DNA of 64,000 bases from positions 14,138-78,137 of the forward strand of contig JAZRXA010000042.1 of NCBI GenBank assembly GCA_045599965.1, read 5' to 3'. The DNA is from RGIG5612 sp045599965. GTDB taxonomy: Bacteria; Bacillota; Clostridia; Lachnospirales; Lachnospiraceae. Of this stretch, positions 52,895-61,158 are shown piece by piece (positions within the stretch are counted from its first letter, which is position 1; each line of letters opens with the position of its first letter). Under the pieces are notes generated by a model that did no database searches, was not told the origin of the DNA, and saw only the letters and a program-made list of their open reading frames with translations. The position numbers were made by a program, and so were the translations under genes.

Positions 52895-53599
52895 ATGGAA
52901 AAGAAAATTATTAGAGGAATAGTGCTGAAAGTTGTTGCAGTTGCAGATATAACGTATGCAATGGTTATGTACTGCAATGTGAAACAGAATTTTACCAAAT
53001 TTACAACATTGTCGAATATCGGGGTAGGAATTGCATTACTGCTTTTTTTGATTGCAGATATTATTAGATTAAAGTATGGAAAAGATATTCGAAAACAGTG
53101 GATGTATGTGTTTAAGTTTGTAATGACACTTGCAGTATTTGTTACATTCTTGATTTATATTTGCGTACTTGCACCGACAAGCAAAAGTGGATTCCTGGGA
53201 GCGTATTTTTTGCATGGAGCAAGAAGCTTTTGCGCACATTTTGTTTCGCCTATCTTAGCAATTCTTGATTTCTTTCTTTTTGATGATGGATATAAACCGA
53301 AGAAAATACATGCAGTTGTTGCAATAACTTCGATGTTGGCATACGTAGTTTATGTAATAATTGCTGCTGAATGTTTTGGCGTTCGTTGGTCAAATGATAT
53401 GAAAGCTCCTTATAATTTCTTGAATTATGGAGCGCCGACAGGGTGGTTTGGATTTGACTTAAGTTTAATAAGTTCTAAGACCTTAGGAGTTGGAGTTGCT
53501 TTTGCCTTGGTAGTATTGTTAGCCGTTTTTATGGTATTGGGACAACTCTTTATTCAACTTAAAAAGAAAGCCTTAAAGAATCAAGGCCTTTTTGATTAA
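52895..53599 (+). CDS. Pr6Pr-like six-segment membrane protein
   Basis: The 234-aa protein has six hydrophobic segments. Features are GARSFCAHFVSPILAILDFFLFD (conserved His in segment four) and a loop APYNFLNYGAPTGWFGF. These resemble the Pr6Pr/FAR-17a-like group of membrane proteins, whose bacterial function is unknown. The start at 52895 is chosen because GGGAG lies 11 nt upstream; the longer frame from 52784 would begin upstream of, and translate through, the terminator hairpin. It appears to be monocistronic. Confidence 0.75.
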   Translation: MEKKIIRGIVLKVVAVADITYAMVMYCNVKQNFTKFTTLSNIGVGIALLLFLIADIIRLKYGKDIRKQWMYVFKFVMTLAVFVTFLIYICVLAPTSKSGFLGAYFLHGARSFCAHFVSPILAILDFFLFDDGYKPKKIHAVVAITSMLAYVVYVIIAAECFGVRWSNDMKAPYNFLNYGAPTGWFGFDLSLISSKTLGVGVAFALVVLLAVFMVLGQLFIQLKKKALKNQGLFD

Positions 53600-53663
53600 C
53601 TAAAAAAGAGAAAGGCGGATTTCTCGCTTTTAAGGTTATAAGTATAAAATTTTTCAAATTCAT

Positions 53664-53692
53664 TTGGACTTTCTTCTTCAAATGAGTATAAT
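53664..53692 (+). promoter_or_regulatory. Promoter of the nuclease-like gene, with overlapping inverted repeats
   Basis: TTGGAC (53664-53669), 17 bp, TATAAT (53687-53692). TCATTTG/CAAATGA flank the spacer. ATTGTAAT (53695-53702) and ATTACAAT (53732-53739) form a larger inverted repeat enclosing CGTC-N6-GACG at and after the start site. Confidence 0.6.
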
Positions 53693-53772
53693 AAATTGTA
53701 ATAGTCTTATATGATTGCGTCGATTCTGACGATTACAATCAATTCAATAGTTAAGATAAATAACAGAAAAAT

Positions 53773-54756
53773 ATGATTATTCCATTAATTGATTTGTCGG
53801 CTTTGGAATATTGGTTGGATGGGGTTGAAAAATATTATTACCCATCACCAGTTAATGTAAGTTTAAAGCCAAATTTTGAATTCTCCATAAATAACGAAAT
53901 AGCAAGCTGGATAGCAAAAGATTATAACCTCTTGTTTCCAGTTCGGATTATGGTTCCCCAAAATAAAAAAAGAAGAACAACTACAAAATATAAATTATTT
54001 GCGTATCGAAATACATTTCCAAAGAGGAGCTTCGTTCGCTTGAATGACAGGCGTGATCTAGAAGTATACGTTGCATGCCCAGAATTGTGTTTTGTTTATG
54101 CAGTGAATAATTTTGAATTAAGTATAGCAGTAAAAATAGGATGTTTACTTTGCGCTATGTTTGTTTTGGAATATTCGGGCGATGAAATATATCAGCGACA
54201 AAGAACACCTTTGACATCAGTGAAAAAAATTACAGGCTTTATAGAAAGGGCTAAAGGTTTAAAGGGTATAAAAAAATCTAAATATGCAGTTCAATTTGTA
54301 ACAGATAATTGTAATTCAATGCAAGAGGTTAATTTAGCTGTAATAAAAAAATTGCCAATAAGTAAAGGGGGCTATGGCTTAAAAGATTTTTTAGCAAATG
54401 GAAAAGTTGTACTAAAACAAAACGCAGCAACTTTTCTTGGAAGGAATTCATGCATGTGTGATTTTGTTTGGGAAAAAGAAAAAATAGTTGTTGAATATGA
54501 AAGCGATATGTTTCATCTTGATTCTCGCCAACACACATATGATAAACGAAGAAGTACTGCGATAGTATTATCAGGGTTTAAAATTATTAATATTACAAAG
54601 TACGATACAAATTCTATAAGTAATCTTGACAGTAAAATGTTTGCTTTAAGACGTGCATTAAAAATGAAAAAGAGGACAAAAGAATTTGAAGATTTTTTTG
54701 ATGAAAGAAGAAATGTATTCAAGACAGTGTTTTTTTATAATTTTTTAAGACATTAA
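53773..54756 (+). CDS. Nuclease-like protein with C-terminal PD-(D/E)XK/Vsr-type core
   Basis: The 327-aa protein has no confident full-length family. Residues 225-275 (NSCMCDFVWEKEKIVVEYESDMFH...QHTYDKRRSTAIVLSGFKIINITKYD) match the order of DUF559/Vsr-like nuclease cores. Asp230 is followed by Glu241/Glu243 and a later basic stretch. The N-terminal ~220 residues are beta/alpha with a Cys-rich hydrophobic piece near 124-132. There is no SD before the ATG. A clear promoter with inverted repeats precedes it. An AbiE- or restriction-like defence role is possible but unproven. Codon use and AT content resemble the surroundings. Confidence 0.55.
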   Translation: MIIPLIDLSALEYWLDGVEKYYYPSPVNVSLKPNFEFSINNEIASWIAKDYNLLFPVRIMVPQNKKRRTTTKYKLFAYRNTFPKRSFVRLNDRRDLEVYVACPELCFVYAVNNFELSIAVKIGCLLCAMFVLEYSGDEIYQRQRTPLTSVKKITGFIERAKGLKGIKKSKYAVQFVTDNCNSMQEVNLAVIKKLPISKGGYGLKDFLANGKVVLKQNAATFLGRNSCMCDFVWEKEKIVVEYESDMFHLDSRQHTYDKRRSTAIVLSGFKIINITKYDTNSISNLDSKMFALRRALKMKKRTKEFEDFFDERRNVFKTVFFYNFLRH

Positions 54757-54926
54757 AAGTTTTTTGCCGTATTATTGCTAGTTTTGTACCCTTATCAAAA
54801 TGTCATATAGCATTATGAGAACTTTAGCAATTATTTAGACAACAAATCGAATGATATTGTTGCCAATCGTGGATGTTTTTAGCAGCTTATTTCAGTTGGT
54901 TATTCAATAAAGGTTTTATGGGGTAC

Positions 54927-55017
54927 AAAAGTTAACTTTTTACGGCGAATATTTTATTCAATACAGTTTTTAGGAGTTAAAGCAAGAAAAGTTAACTTTT
55001 TAAGGCGAATATTTTAT
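54927..55017. repeat. Pair of 31-bp palindromic direct repeats, 60 bp apart
   Basis: AAAAGTTAACTTTTTA followed by (C/A)GGCGAATATTTTAT occurs at 54927-54957 and 54987-55017 with one mismatch. Each contains the 14-bp perfect palindrome AAAAGTTAACTTTT. They lie in the otherwise empty 312-bp gap before mobA, just upstream of its promoter. Regulator binding sites or remnants of a small repeat are both possible. Confidence 0.8.
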
Positions 55018-55052
55018 CAGGCAGATTTTTATATCATTTAATAGTTTTTTTA

Positions 55053-55061
55053 TGATATAAT
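55053..55061 (+). promoter_or_regulatory. Extended -10 promoter giving a near-leaderless mobA mRNA
   Basis: TGATATAAT (55053-55061) is an extended -10 element. Transcription should start at about 55067-55069, at the ATG itself. No SD is present (TATTTCCC precedes the start). Confidence 0.55.
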
Positions 55062-55068
55062 ATTTCCC

Positions 55069-55668
55069 ATGAAAAGTTTGGCGATACTTGCCGGCGGTAA
55101 GAGTACCCGGATGGGTACTGACAAGGCCTTTTTAATGATTGACAAGGCCACTTTTTTAGAACGCATTTTTGCTGATGCGCTTTATTGTTTTGAAAAAATA
55201 TATATTTCGGTAGATACAAAAGAGCATGCAGAAAAGATCAAAGAAGTTTTGCCGCAGGCCAATATTATTATTGATAAATATAAAGATTTAGGACCAATTG
55301 GTGCGATTGCAACTTTGCTCGAAGAAATCAAGGAAGATAAAATTGCAGTGGTTCCAACAGATGTTCCAGAGGCTGCGCTAGATATATTATCTATTTTGAT
55401 TGATGAGTGCGACGGCGTAGCATCTTGCCTAAACCTTAAGGATAAAAATGAGCCACTTCTAGCTACTTATTCGAAAGAAGCCTTGCCACTTCTTAAGGAA
55501 GCGATAGAAAAAAATGAACTTTCGATAGTTAAGGTGTTAGAAGGGAAATATAAATCTTTAACAAGATTAGATTTAATAAAAAAATATCCATACTTAAAGC
55601 AAGTGGATTTTAAGAGAGCTTTTAGAAATATTAACTACCCAGGAGATTATAAGCAGGCTTATGAGTAA
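55069..55668 (+). CDS. mobA: Molybdenum cofactor guanylyltransferase-like protein (MobA)
   Basis: The 199-aa nucleotidyltransferase has the N-terminal GTP-binding loop LAGGKSTRMGTDKA (7-20), KDLGPIGAIATLL and PTDVP in place of the common CDxP. The C-terminus FRNINYPGDYKQA is MobA-like. It would attach GMP to molybdopterin. No other cofactor or molybdoenzyme gene is in the window, so a related nucleotidyltransferase role is possible. It overlaps the next gene by 8 nt. Confidence 0.85.
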   Translation: MKSLAILAGGKSTRMGTDKAFLMIDKATFLERIFADALYCFEKIYISVDTKEHAEKIKEVLPQANIIIDKYKDLGPIGAIATLLEEIKEDKIAVVPTDVPEAALDILSILIDECDGVASCLNLKDKNEPLLATYSKEALPLLKEAIEKNELSIVKVLEGKYKSLTRLDLIKKYPYLKQVDFKRAFRNINYPGDYKQAYE

Positions 55669-56749
55669 TTACGAGGAATGCGCGATTATAATGCCGGTAT
55701 TAAGTCCGGACATTAAGTTCACAAATTTCGTGGATGACTTAATCGCAGAAGGGTTTAAAAATATAATAGTTGTTAATGATGGCAGCGAGGCTGAGTACGA
55801 TGAAGTTTTTGAAGCGTCTGCACAATATAGCCAAGTTACACTTCTTAAACACGAAGTAAACAAAGGAAAAGGAGCTGCTCTTAAAACAGCATTTAAGTAT
55901 CTCTTTGAAAATAGAAAAGATATTGTGTTTGCCGTTACATGCGACGGCGACGGTCAACATACAGTTAATTCAATAAAAAATTGCATTGTTTCGTACGAAC
56001 TTAAACCGGGTAGCATAATCATAGGCGGAAGAGATTTTAATTCGCCGGATGTTCCGAAAAAAAATAGGTTAGGAAACTTAATTTCTAGCAAGATATTTAA
56101 GTTTGCATGTGGCATCAATCTTAAAGATACTCAAACAGGATTAAGAATTGTTCCGGCAGAATGGTTTGACGATTTTTCTAAGTTAAAAGGCGATAGATAT
56201 GAGTATGAAACAAATATGCTCATTGAAATAGTTAATAAAAAGATTCCTTATTATGAGGAACCAATTGAAACAATTTATATTGATAATAATGCAACATCAC
56301 ATTTTAATAAGATAACAGATTCATTTAGGATTTATGTAATCGTATTAAGTTATTTCCTTAAGTTTGCGCTTAGCTCAATGATTTCATGGAGCTCAGATAT
56401 AGCTATTTATGCTATTTTGCAAGCTATAATGGAACACAACCATTTTGGTGGACAGCTCCAGATTCTTATATGTACAGTTGCTTCGAGAATTGTGTCATCT
56501 TTTGTTAATTATATGATTAATAAAAACGGAGTATTTAAGTCTACAGATGGTGTTAAGAGCACATTGTATAAATACTATATTTTAGCTTTTTGCCAAATGA
56601 TGGCATCTTATTTACTTGTTGCATTCTTTACAAATGTATTGCATGTAAACGGAATATTAGAACTCCTTGTTAAGTGCATAGTTGACCTTTGCTTATTCTT
56701 CTTTAGTTATAACATTCAAAGAAAAGTTATATTTAAGAATAAAAAATAA
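55661..56749 (+). CDS. Glycosyltransferase family 2 fused to a GtrA-like membrane domain
   Basis: The 362-aa protein has residues 8-220 as a polyprenol-phosphate-sugar synthase-type GT2 domain (FKNIIVVNDGSEAEY, NKGKGAALKTAF, VTCDGDGQHT with the metal-binding DGD, and RFGN-like KKNRLGNLISSKIFKF). Residues 225-360 form four membrane segments of the GtrA family (SSMISWSSDIAIYAILQ...NKNGVFK). Such fusions make and probably flip a lipid-linked sugar for wall or surface glycan decoration. It starts inside the mobA gene, so the two are translationally coupled. Confidence 0.88.
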   Translation: MSNYEECAIIMPVLSPDIKFTNFVDDLIAEGFKNIIVVNDGSEAEYDEVFEASAQYSQVTLLKHEVNKGKGAALKTAFKYLFENRKDIVFAVTCDGDGQHTVNSIKNCIVSYELKPGSIIIGGRDFNSPDVPKKNRLGNLISSKIFKFACGINLKDTQTGLRIVPAEWFDDFSKLKGDRYEYETNMLIEIVNKKIPYYEEPIETIYIDNNATSHFNKITDSFRIYVIVLSYFLKFALSSMISWSSDIAIYAILQAIMEHNHFGGQLQILICTVASRIVSSFVNYMINKNGVFKSTDGVKSTLYKYYILAFCQMMASYLLVAFFTNVLHVNGILELLVKCIVDLCLFFFSYNIQRKVIFKNKK

Positions 56750-56770
56750 ATACTAAAAATGGGATGGGAA

Positions 56771-58231
56771 ATGAAAACAGGATTTGATAATGACAAATAT
56801 GTAAAATTACAAAGCGAGCGTATTATGCAAAGAATTTCTAAGTTTGACAACAAACTTTACTTAGAGTTTGGCGGAAAACTTTTTGACGATTTGCATGCTG
56901 CTAGAGTTCTTCCAGGATTTCATGCGGACTCAAAATTGCAAATGCTTTTGCAACTAGCTGACAAAGCAGAGATAGTTATGGTTGTAAGTGCAGAAGATAT
57001 TGAGCACAATAAAATTAGAGAAGACCTAGGTATTACTTACGACACGGACGTATTAAGACTCGTTGAAGAATATAGAAAAAAAGGCTTATATGTTAGTAGC
57101 GTAGTTATTACTAAATATGCTGAGCAAAGAAGTATTCAGCATTTTGAAGAGAGACTTAAAAGACATAACTTAAAAGTTTATCACCATTTCCTTATTCCTG
57201 GATATCCAGCTGATGTACAAGGTGTTATCAGTGAAGATGGTTACGGAAAGAATGACTATATTGAAACAACTAGACCTTTAATAGTTGTAACTGCTCCGGG
57301 ACCAGGTTCGGGAAAATTAAGCACATGTCTTTCTCAACTTTACCATGAGCACAAACGTGGCGTTAATGCGGGATATGCAAAGTTCGAGACCTTCCCAATT
57401 TGGAATCTTTCTTTAGACCATCCAGTTAACTTAGCTTACGAGGCTGCAACAGCAGACCTTAATGATATAAATATGATTGATCCATTCCATCTTAAAGCGT
57501 ATGGCGAAACAGCAGTTAACTATAATAGAGACGTAGAAATTTTCCCTGTTGTTAACGCAATGTTTGAAGAAATTTATGGTCAAAGTCCATATAAGTCTCC
57601 TACAGATATGGGAGTAAATATGGTAGGGAATTGCATTACTGATGACGAAGTTGTTAAAGAGGCTTCTAGACAAGAAATTATTAGAAGATATTTTAAAGCT
57701 TTAGCAGGTGTTGCAGATAACAAAAAAGAAATAGAAGAAGTTAATAAAATTAAACTTTTAATGAGCCAGGAAAACTTAGATGTCACAGACAGAAAAGTTG
57801 TAAAGGCTGCAAGAGAAAGAGCAGAAGAGACCGGAGAAGTCGCAACTGCAATAGAACTTCCAGATGGCACAATAATTACTGGTAAGACAGGTGATCTTCT
57901 AGGACCTAGCGCAGCATGCTTAATAAAAGCTCTTAAGCATTTAGCAAGAATCCCAAAGAAGACTATGGTACTTTCACCAGACAGTATTGAGCCTATCCAA
58001 AAATTAAAAACAAATTATTTAGGAAGCAGAAACCCAAGGTTGCATCCAGATGAATTTTTGGTAGCGCTTTCTACAAATGCGTCAGCGGACCCAATGGCAG
58101 AAGCTACTTTAGAGCAACTTCCTAAATTGAAAGATTGTCCGGTTCATACAACGGCAGCACTTTCAGCAATAGATAGAAGAACTTTTAAGAGACTAAATTG
58201 TGATTTAACTTACGAACCAAAGGAGCTATAG
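56771..58231 (+). CDS. DUF1846 family protein
   Basis: The 486-aa cytosolic protein has the family N-terminus GFDNDKYVKLQSERI...NKLYLEFGGKLFDDLHAARVLPGF. A P-loop-like TAPGPGSGKLSTCLSQLYHE occurs about one third in, with DMGVNMVGNCITDDE and HTTAALSAIDRRTFKRL further on. The family is widespread in Firmicutes and of unknown function; the P-loop suggests nucleotide binding. Start 56771 is preferred because GGGATGGGA precedes it; ATG 56759 is in frame. It ends directly against the next start. Confidence 0.93.
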   Translation: MKTGFDNDKYVKLQSERIMQRISKFDNKLYLEFGGKLFDDLHAARVLPGFHADSKLQMLLQLADKAEIVMVVSAEDIEHNKIREDLGITYDTDVLRLVEEYRKKGLYVSSVVITKYAEQRSIQHFEERLKRHNLKVYHHFLIPGYPADVQGVISEDGYGKNDYIETTRPLIVVTAPGPGSGKLSTCLSQLYHEHKRGVNAGYAKFETFPIWNLSLDHPVNLAYEAATADLNDINMIDPFHLKAYGETAVNYNRDVEIFPVVNAMFEEIYGQSPYKSPTDMGVNMVGNCITDDEVVKEASRQEIIRRYFKALAGVADNKKEIEEVNKIKLLMSQENLDVTDRKVVKAARERAEETGEVATAIELPDGTIITGKTGDLLGPSAACLIKALKHLARIPKKTMVLSPDSIEPIQKLKTNYLGSRNPRLHPDEFLVALSTNASADPMAEATLEQLPKLKDCPVHTTAALSAIDRRTFKRLNCDLTYEPKEL

Positions 58232-59803
58232 ATGGAAGTATATAAACTCACTAACGAAAATATTGATATTCTCTCAGAAAAAATTGGCGAGGTATATTTA
58301 AAGGCAGGCTGCACTAAAAAAGAATGCTTTAGAGCAAAACTTTTGTTAGAAGAATGCATGCTTAAATATCAAAACAGATTTGGAGAAGATACAGAGTTTT
58401 ATTATCGTTCATATAAAATTTTTGGACAGTTAAGATTTACTATTAGAATTAGAACGGCATCCTTTGATCCGTTTACGTTAGAAGAAAACCCAATGGCATT
58501 TATGATTCAATCGGTTATGTCCAGCTTTGAAAATGGAATGCCAACATGGAAATATAGAAATTTAGAAAATGAAATCGCCTTTGTAATAAATAAAAAGGCG
58601 ACACTAAATAGTATTACAAAATTGCTTATCGCTTTAGCGGTAGCAATTGTAGCTGGAATCATTGCAAAACTAGTTATTCCACCTACGGTGATGCATGTAA
58701 TAGTTAGCGATTATTTAGATCCGCTTTCAAACGCCTACGCAGGACTTTTCTGCGTTATGGCAGTTTTAATGACATTCTTTGCAATTGCAATGAGTATTGT
58801 ACATGTTGGTGATATGGCGGCGGTAGGAGCGCTCGGCGGAAAAATTATGAGACGTTTCATAATTATTTCCGGATTAGTAGCAATTGTTTTAACCGCACCA
58901 GTGCTTTCATTTTTTGAAATTAGTGGATCGGGCGGAATGTCTGTAGCAGCTAAATCGATTTATGATATTTTAGTCGGATTTATTCCGCAAAATATTGTTG
59001 CACCTTTTTTAGATTTTAATTCAATTCATATTATGATTATAGGAGCGATGTTTGGATTTTCGCTTCTTACATTAGGACAAAAAGGTGAAACACTTTCAAA
59101 TGTTTTTGAAGAATGTAATCTAGTTGCAATTTATACAAATAATTTCCTGAACAAATTTATTTGCTTTTATGCGGCAGTAAAACTTTTTAATATTATTACT
59201 GATAGTGATTTTGCACAGCTTGCTAGTGCAGGTAAAATGCTTATTTGTATCATTGTTGCAGAGTTTCTTATTTTACTGTTTTATTCAATGTACACATGCA
59301 TTAAAACAAAAAGAAAATTCAAAGTATATGCTAAAAGCGTTTTACCAGCTACGCTAGTTGCACTAACATCTGCAAGCTTTGGCGCATCTTTTAGTACAAT
59401 TTTTGATTCTATGTTAGATGCGGATGTAGATGTAAACACATTGAATTTTACTGTTAACTTAGGAAGCGTATTCTTCCAACCAGCTTGCACAATTGTATTT
59501 ATTTTCTCGTCATTATTTATGGCAAATCAATATGGCGTACAAATATCAGTTGTATGGGTAATAATAGCAATAGTTCTTTCAATTATATTAGTTGGAACTA
59601 TGCCTAATGTACCTGGTGCTTCCGTAGCAGTTATTACACTTTTATATTCACAACTAGGAATTCCTGCTGAAGGACTTGCAATTATTATCGCAATCAATGC
59701 AATCTTACAATTCCTTACAGTCGCAGTTGATATGTGGTGCTTACAAAGCGAAATACTTTGTATAGATTATTCAACTAAAAAGAAACTTGCTAAAGAAAGT
59801 TAA
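58232..59803 (+). CDS. SDF-family (dicarboxylate/amino acid:cation) symporter with N-terminal HATPase-like domain
   Basis: The 523-aa protein has residues about 1-130 as a soluble domain. LLLEECMLKYQNRFGEDTEF...RFTIRIRTASFDPF in it resembles the first half of GHKL/anti-sigma-type ATPases, but the N-box Asn is not obvious. Residues 130-515 form the SDF transporter, with ASFGASFSTIF and GSVFFQPACTIVFIF in the helical-hairpin regions. The carrier would import glutamate, aspartate or C4-dicarboxylates with cations. The start abuts the DUF1846 stop, with AAAGGAG as SD. The fused domain may sense the cell's state and gate transport, an inference. Confidence 0.8.
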   Translation: MEVYKLTNENIDILSEKIGEVYLKAGCTKKECFRAKLLLEECMLKYQNRFGEDTEFYYRSYKIFGQLRFTIRIRTASFDPFTLEENPMAFMIQSVMSSFENGMPTWKYRNLENEIAFVINKKATLNSITKLLIALAVAIVAGIIAKLVIPPTVMHVIVSDYLDPLSNAYAGLFCVMAVLMTFFAIAMSIVHVGDMAAVGALGGKIMRRFIIISGLVAIVLTAPVLSFFEISGSGGMSVAAKSIYDILVGFIPQNIVAPFLDFNSIHIMIIGAMFGFSLLTLGQKGETLSNVFEECNLVAIYTNNFLNKFICFYAAVKLFNIITDSDFAQLASAGKMLICIIVAEFLILLFYSMYTCIKTKRKFKVYAKSVLPATLVALTSASFGASFSTIFDSMLDADVDVNTLNFTVNLGSVFFQPACTIVFIFSSLFMANQYGVQISVVWVIIAIVLSIILVGTMPNVPGASVAVITLLYSQLGIPAEGLAIIIAINAILQFLTVAVDMWCLQSEILCIDYSTKKKLAKES

Positions 59804-59818
59804 GAAAATTATTAAATA

Positions 59819-60730
59819 TTAGAAACTCCAACGGCCTGATGCTCCGCAAGGAAGTGTTAGGCCGTTTGCTTTTACAGAAAGTCCAACTTCATCTGCAAAA
59901 ACTTTTCCGCCACGACTATTTTTAATAGCGCATTCAAGCATATAAGAAAGTACTGCAGGCTGAAGACCTGTAGTATAAGAATTAATTAAGAAGAATAGAG
60001 CATCATCTTTTAAGACTTTGCAACAAAGATTTATAAATTCGAAAATATTATCTTCAATTTTCCAAATCTCACCTTTAGGGCCTCTTCCATAACTAGGAGG
60101 ATCCATAATAATTGCATCATATTTATTCCCGCGTCTTATTTCGCGCTCAACAAACTTTTGGCAATCATCTACGAGCCATCTAGTTAAGGTCTCATCAATA
60201 TTAGAATCGTTAGCGTTTTCCTTAGCCCAAGAAACCATACCCTTAGAAGCATCTACATGCGTAACATGAGCACCAGCTTTAGCGCATGCAACAGTAGCAC
60301 CGCCAGTATAGGCAAATAGATTTAATACTTTAATTTCGCCTTTATTAGCGCCTTGTTTTATTTTATTAGCGATAAGATTAGCGCACCATTCCCAGTTAAC
60401 TGCTTGCTCAGGGAAAAGGCCAGTGTGCTTAAAACTAAAAGGCTTAAGGTTAAAGGTAAGAGTAGAGTCTAACCCTAAATCTTTAAGAGATTTAATGTCA
60501 TAAGAAATTTTCCATTGATTCGGCAAATCAAAAAATTCCCATTCACCACCGCCTTTATTAGAACGGTGGTAATGGGCATTAATTTTTTTCCATTCAGGGA
60601 TTTGCTTAGGTGTATTCCAAATGACCTGAGGGTCAGGACGAAGGAGAATATAATCTCCCCATTTTTCAAGCTTTTCGCCTGAAGAAGTATCTAAAACTGT
60701 ATAATCTTTCCAATTATCAGCTAAATACAT
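59819..60730 (-). CDS. Class I SAM-dependent methyltransferase (RlmI/RlmK-like core)
   Basis: The 303-aa protein has motif I VLNLFAYTGGATVACAKAGAHVTHVDAS (136-163), a DPPSYGRGPKGE catalytic loop matching the rRNA m5C or m2G methyltransferase group, and LINSYTTGLQ near the end. An N-terminal beta domain rich in Trp (WGDYILLRPDPQVIWNTPKQ) replaces the PUA domain of RlmI. The substrate is probably rRNA. It overlaps the DUF1292 gene by 1 nt (TAATG). The convergent symporter gene ends only 15 nt away. Confidence 0.85.
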   Translation of the reverse strand: MYLADNWKDYTVLDTSSGEKLEKWGDYILLRPDPQVIWNTPKQIPEWKKINAHYHRSNKGGGEWEFFDLPNQWKISYDIKSLKDLGLDSTLTFNLKPFSFKHTGLFPEQAVNWEWCANLIANKIKQGANKGEIKVLNLFAYTGGATVACAKAGAHVTHVDASKGMVSWAKENANDSNIDETLTRWLVDDCQKFVEREIRRGNKYDAIIMDPPSYGRGPKGEIWKIEDNIFEFINLCCKVLKDDALFFLINSYTTGLQPAVLSYMLECAIKNSRGGKVFADEVGLSVKANGLTLPCGASGRWSF

Positions 60731-61023
60731 TATTTTTCTTCGCTCGCTTCGTTTTCTGTTTCTTCAATAATTCTTTCGAATTCTTTGCAAACGAGGTCAA
60801 ATTCTTCATCAGATTCGATATCTAAGAATTCAAATTCATCGTTTTCAAGTTCGTTGTAGATAAAAAGAAATACGTCATCAGCTTCTTCGTCAACAGGAAC
60901 AAGCGCAACATAGTCTTTTCCGTTAACGTCGAAAATGAATAAAGGCTCTGCATCAACCTTTTCGTCATTGTCAAATTCGAGTGTGATAACAATTTTTTCT
61001 TCGTTCTTTTCCATATCTGCCAT
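60730..61023 (-). CDS. DUF1292 family small acidic protein
   Basis: The 97-aa acidic protein has KIVITLEFDNDEKVDAEPLFIFDVNGKDYVALVPVDE followed by DVFLFIYNELENDEFEFLDIESDEEFDLVCKEFERI, the DUF1292 pattern. Its function is unknown; it is usually encoded near RNA or Holliday-junction metabolism genes in Firmicutes. SD GGAGG. It is first of a two-gene minus-strand operon. Confidence 0.92.
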   Translation of the reverse strand: MADMEKNEEKIVITLEFDNDEKVDAEPLFIFDVNGKDYVALVPVDEEADDVFLFIYNELENDEFEFLDIESDEEFDLVCKEFERIIEETENEASEEK

Positions 61024-61112
61024 TTTTTCATCCTCCGATAAAATTATATAAATATTTTAACTTATATAAAGAATTTTGTACATATAAAAGGAAATATGTT
61101 GTTTAACAATTG

Positions 61113-61139
61113 CCCAAAACATACTATAATATAAACAAA
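61113..61139 (+). promoter_or_regulatory. Promoter of butyrate kinase 2
   Basis: TTAACA, 16 bp, TATAAT lies roughly 25-50 bases before the ATG at 61159. Unlike the first butyrate kinase gene, no hairpin covers its GGAGG. Confidence 0.6.
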
Positions 61140-61158
61140 TAAATTCTTGGAGGGAAAC

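Noticed and set aside
55069..55668. Molybdenum cofactor gene cluster
   Set aside because: Only MobA is present. The following genes are a GT2-GtrA fusion, DUF1846 and a symporter, so no cofactor pathway can be claimed.
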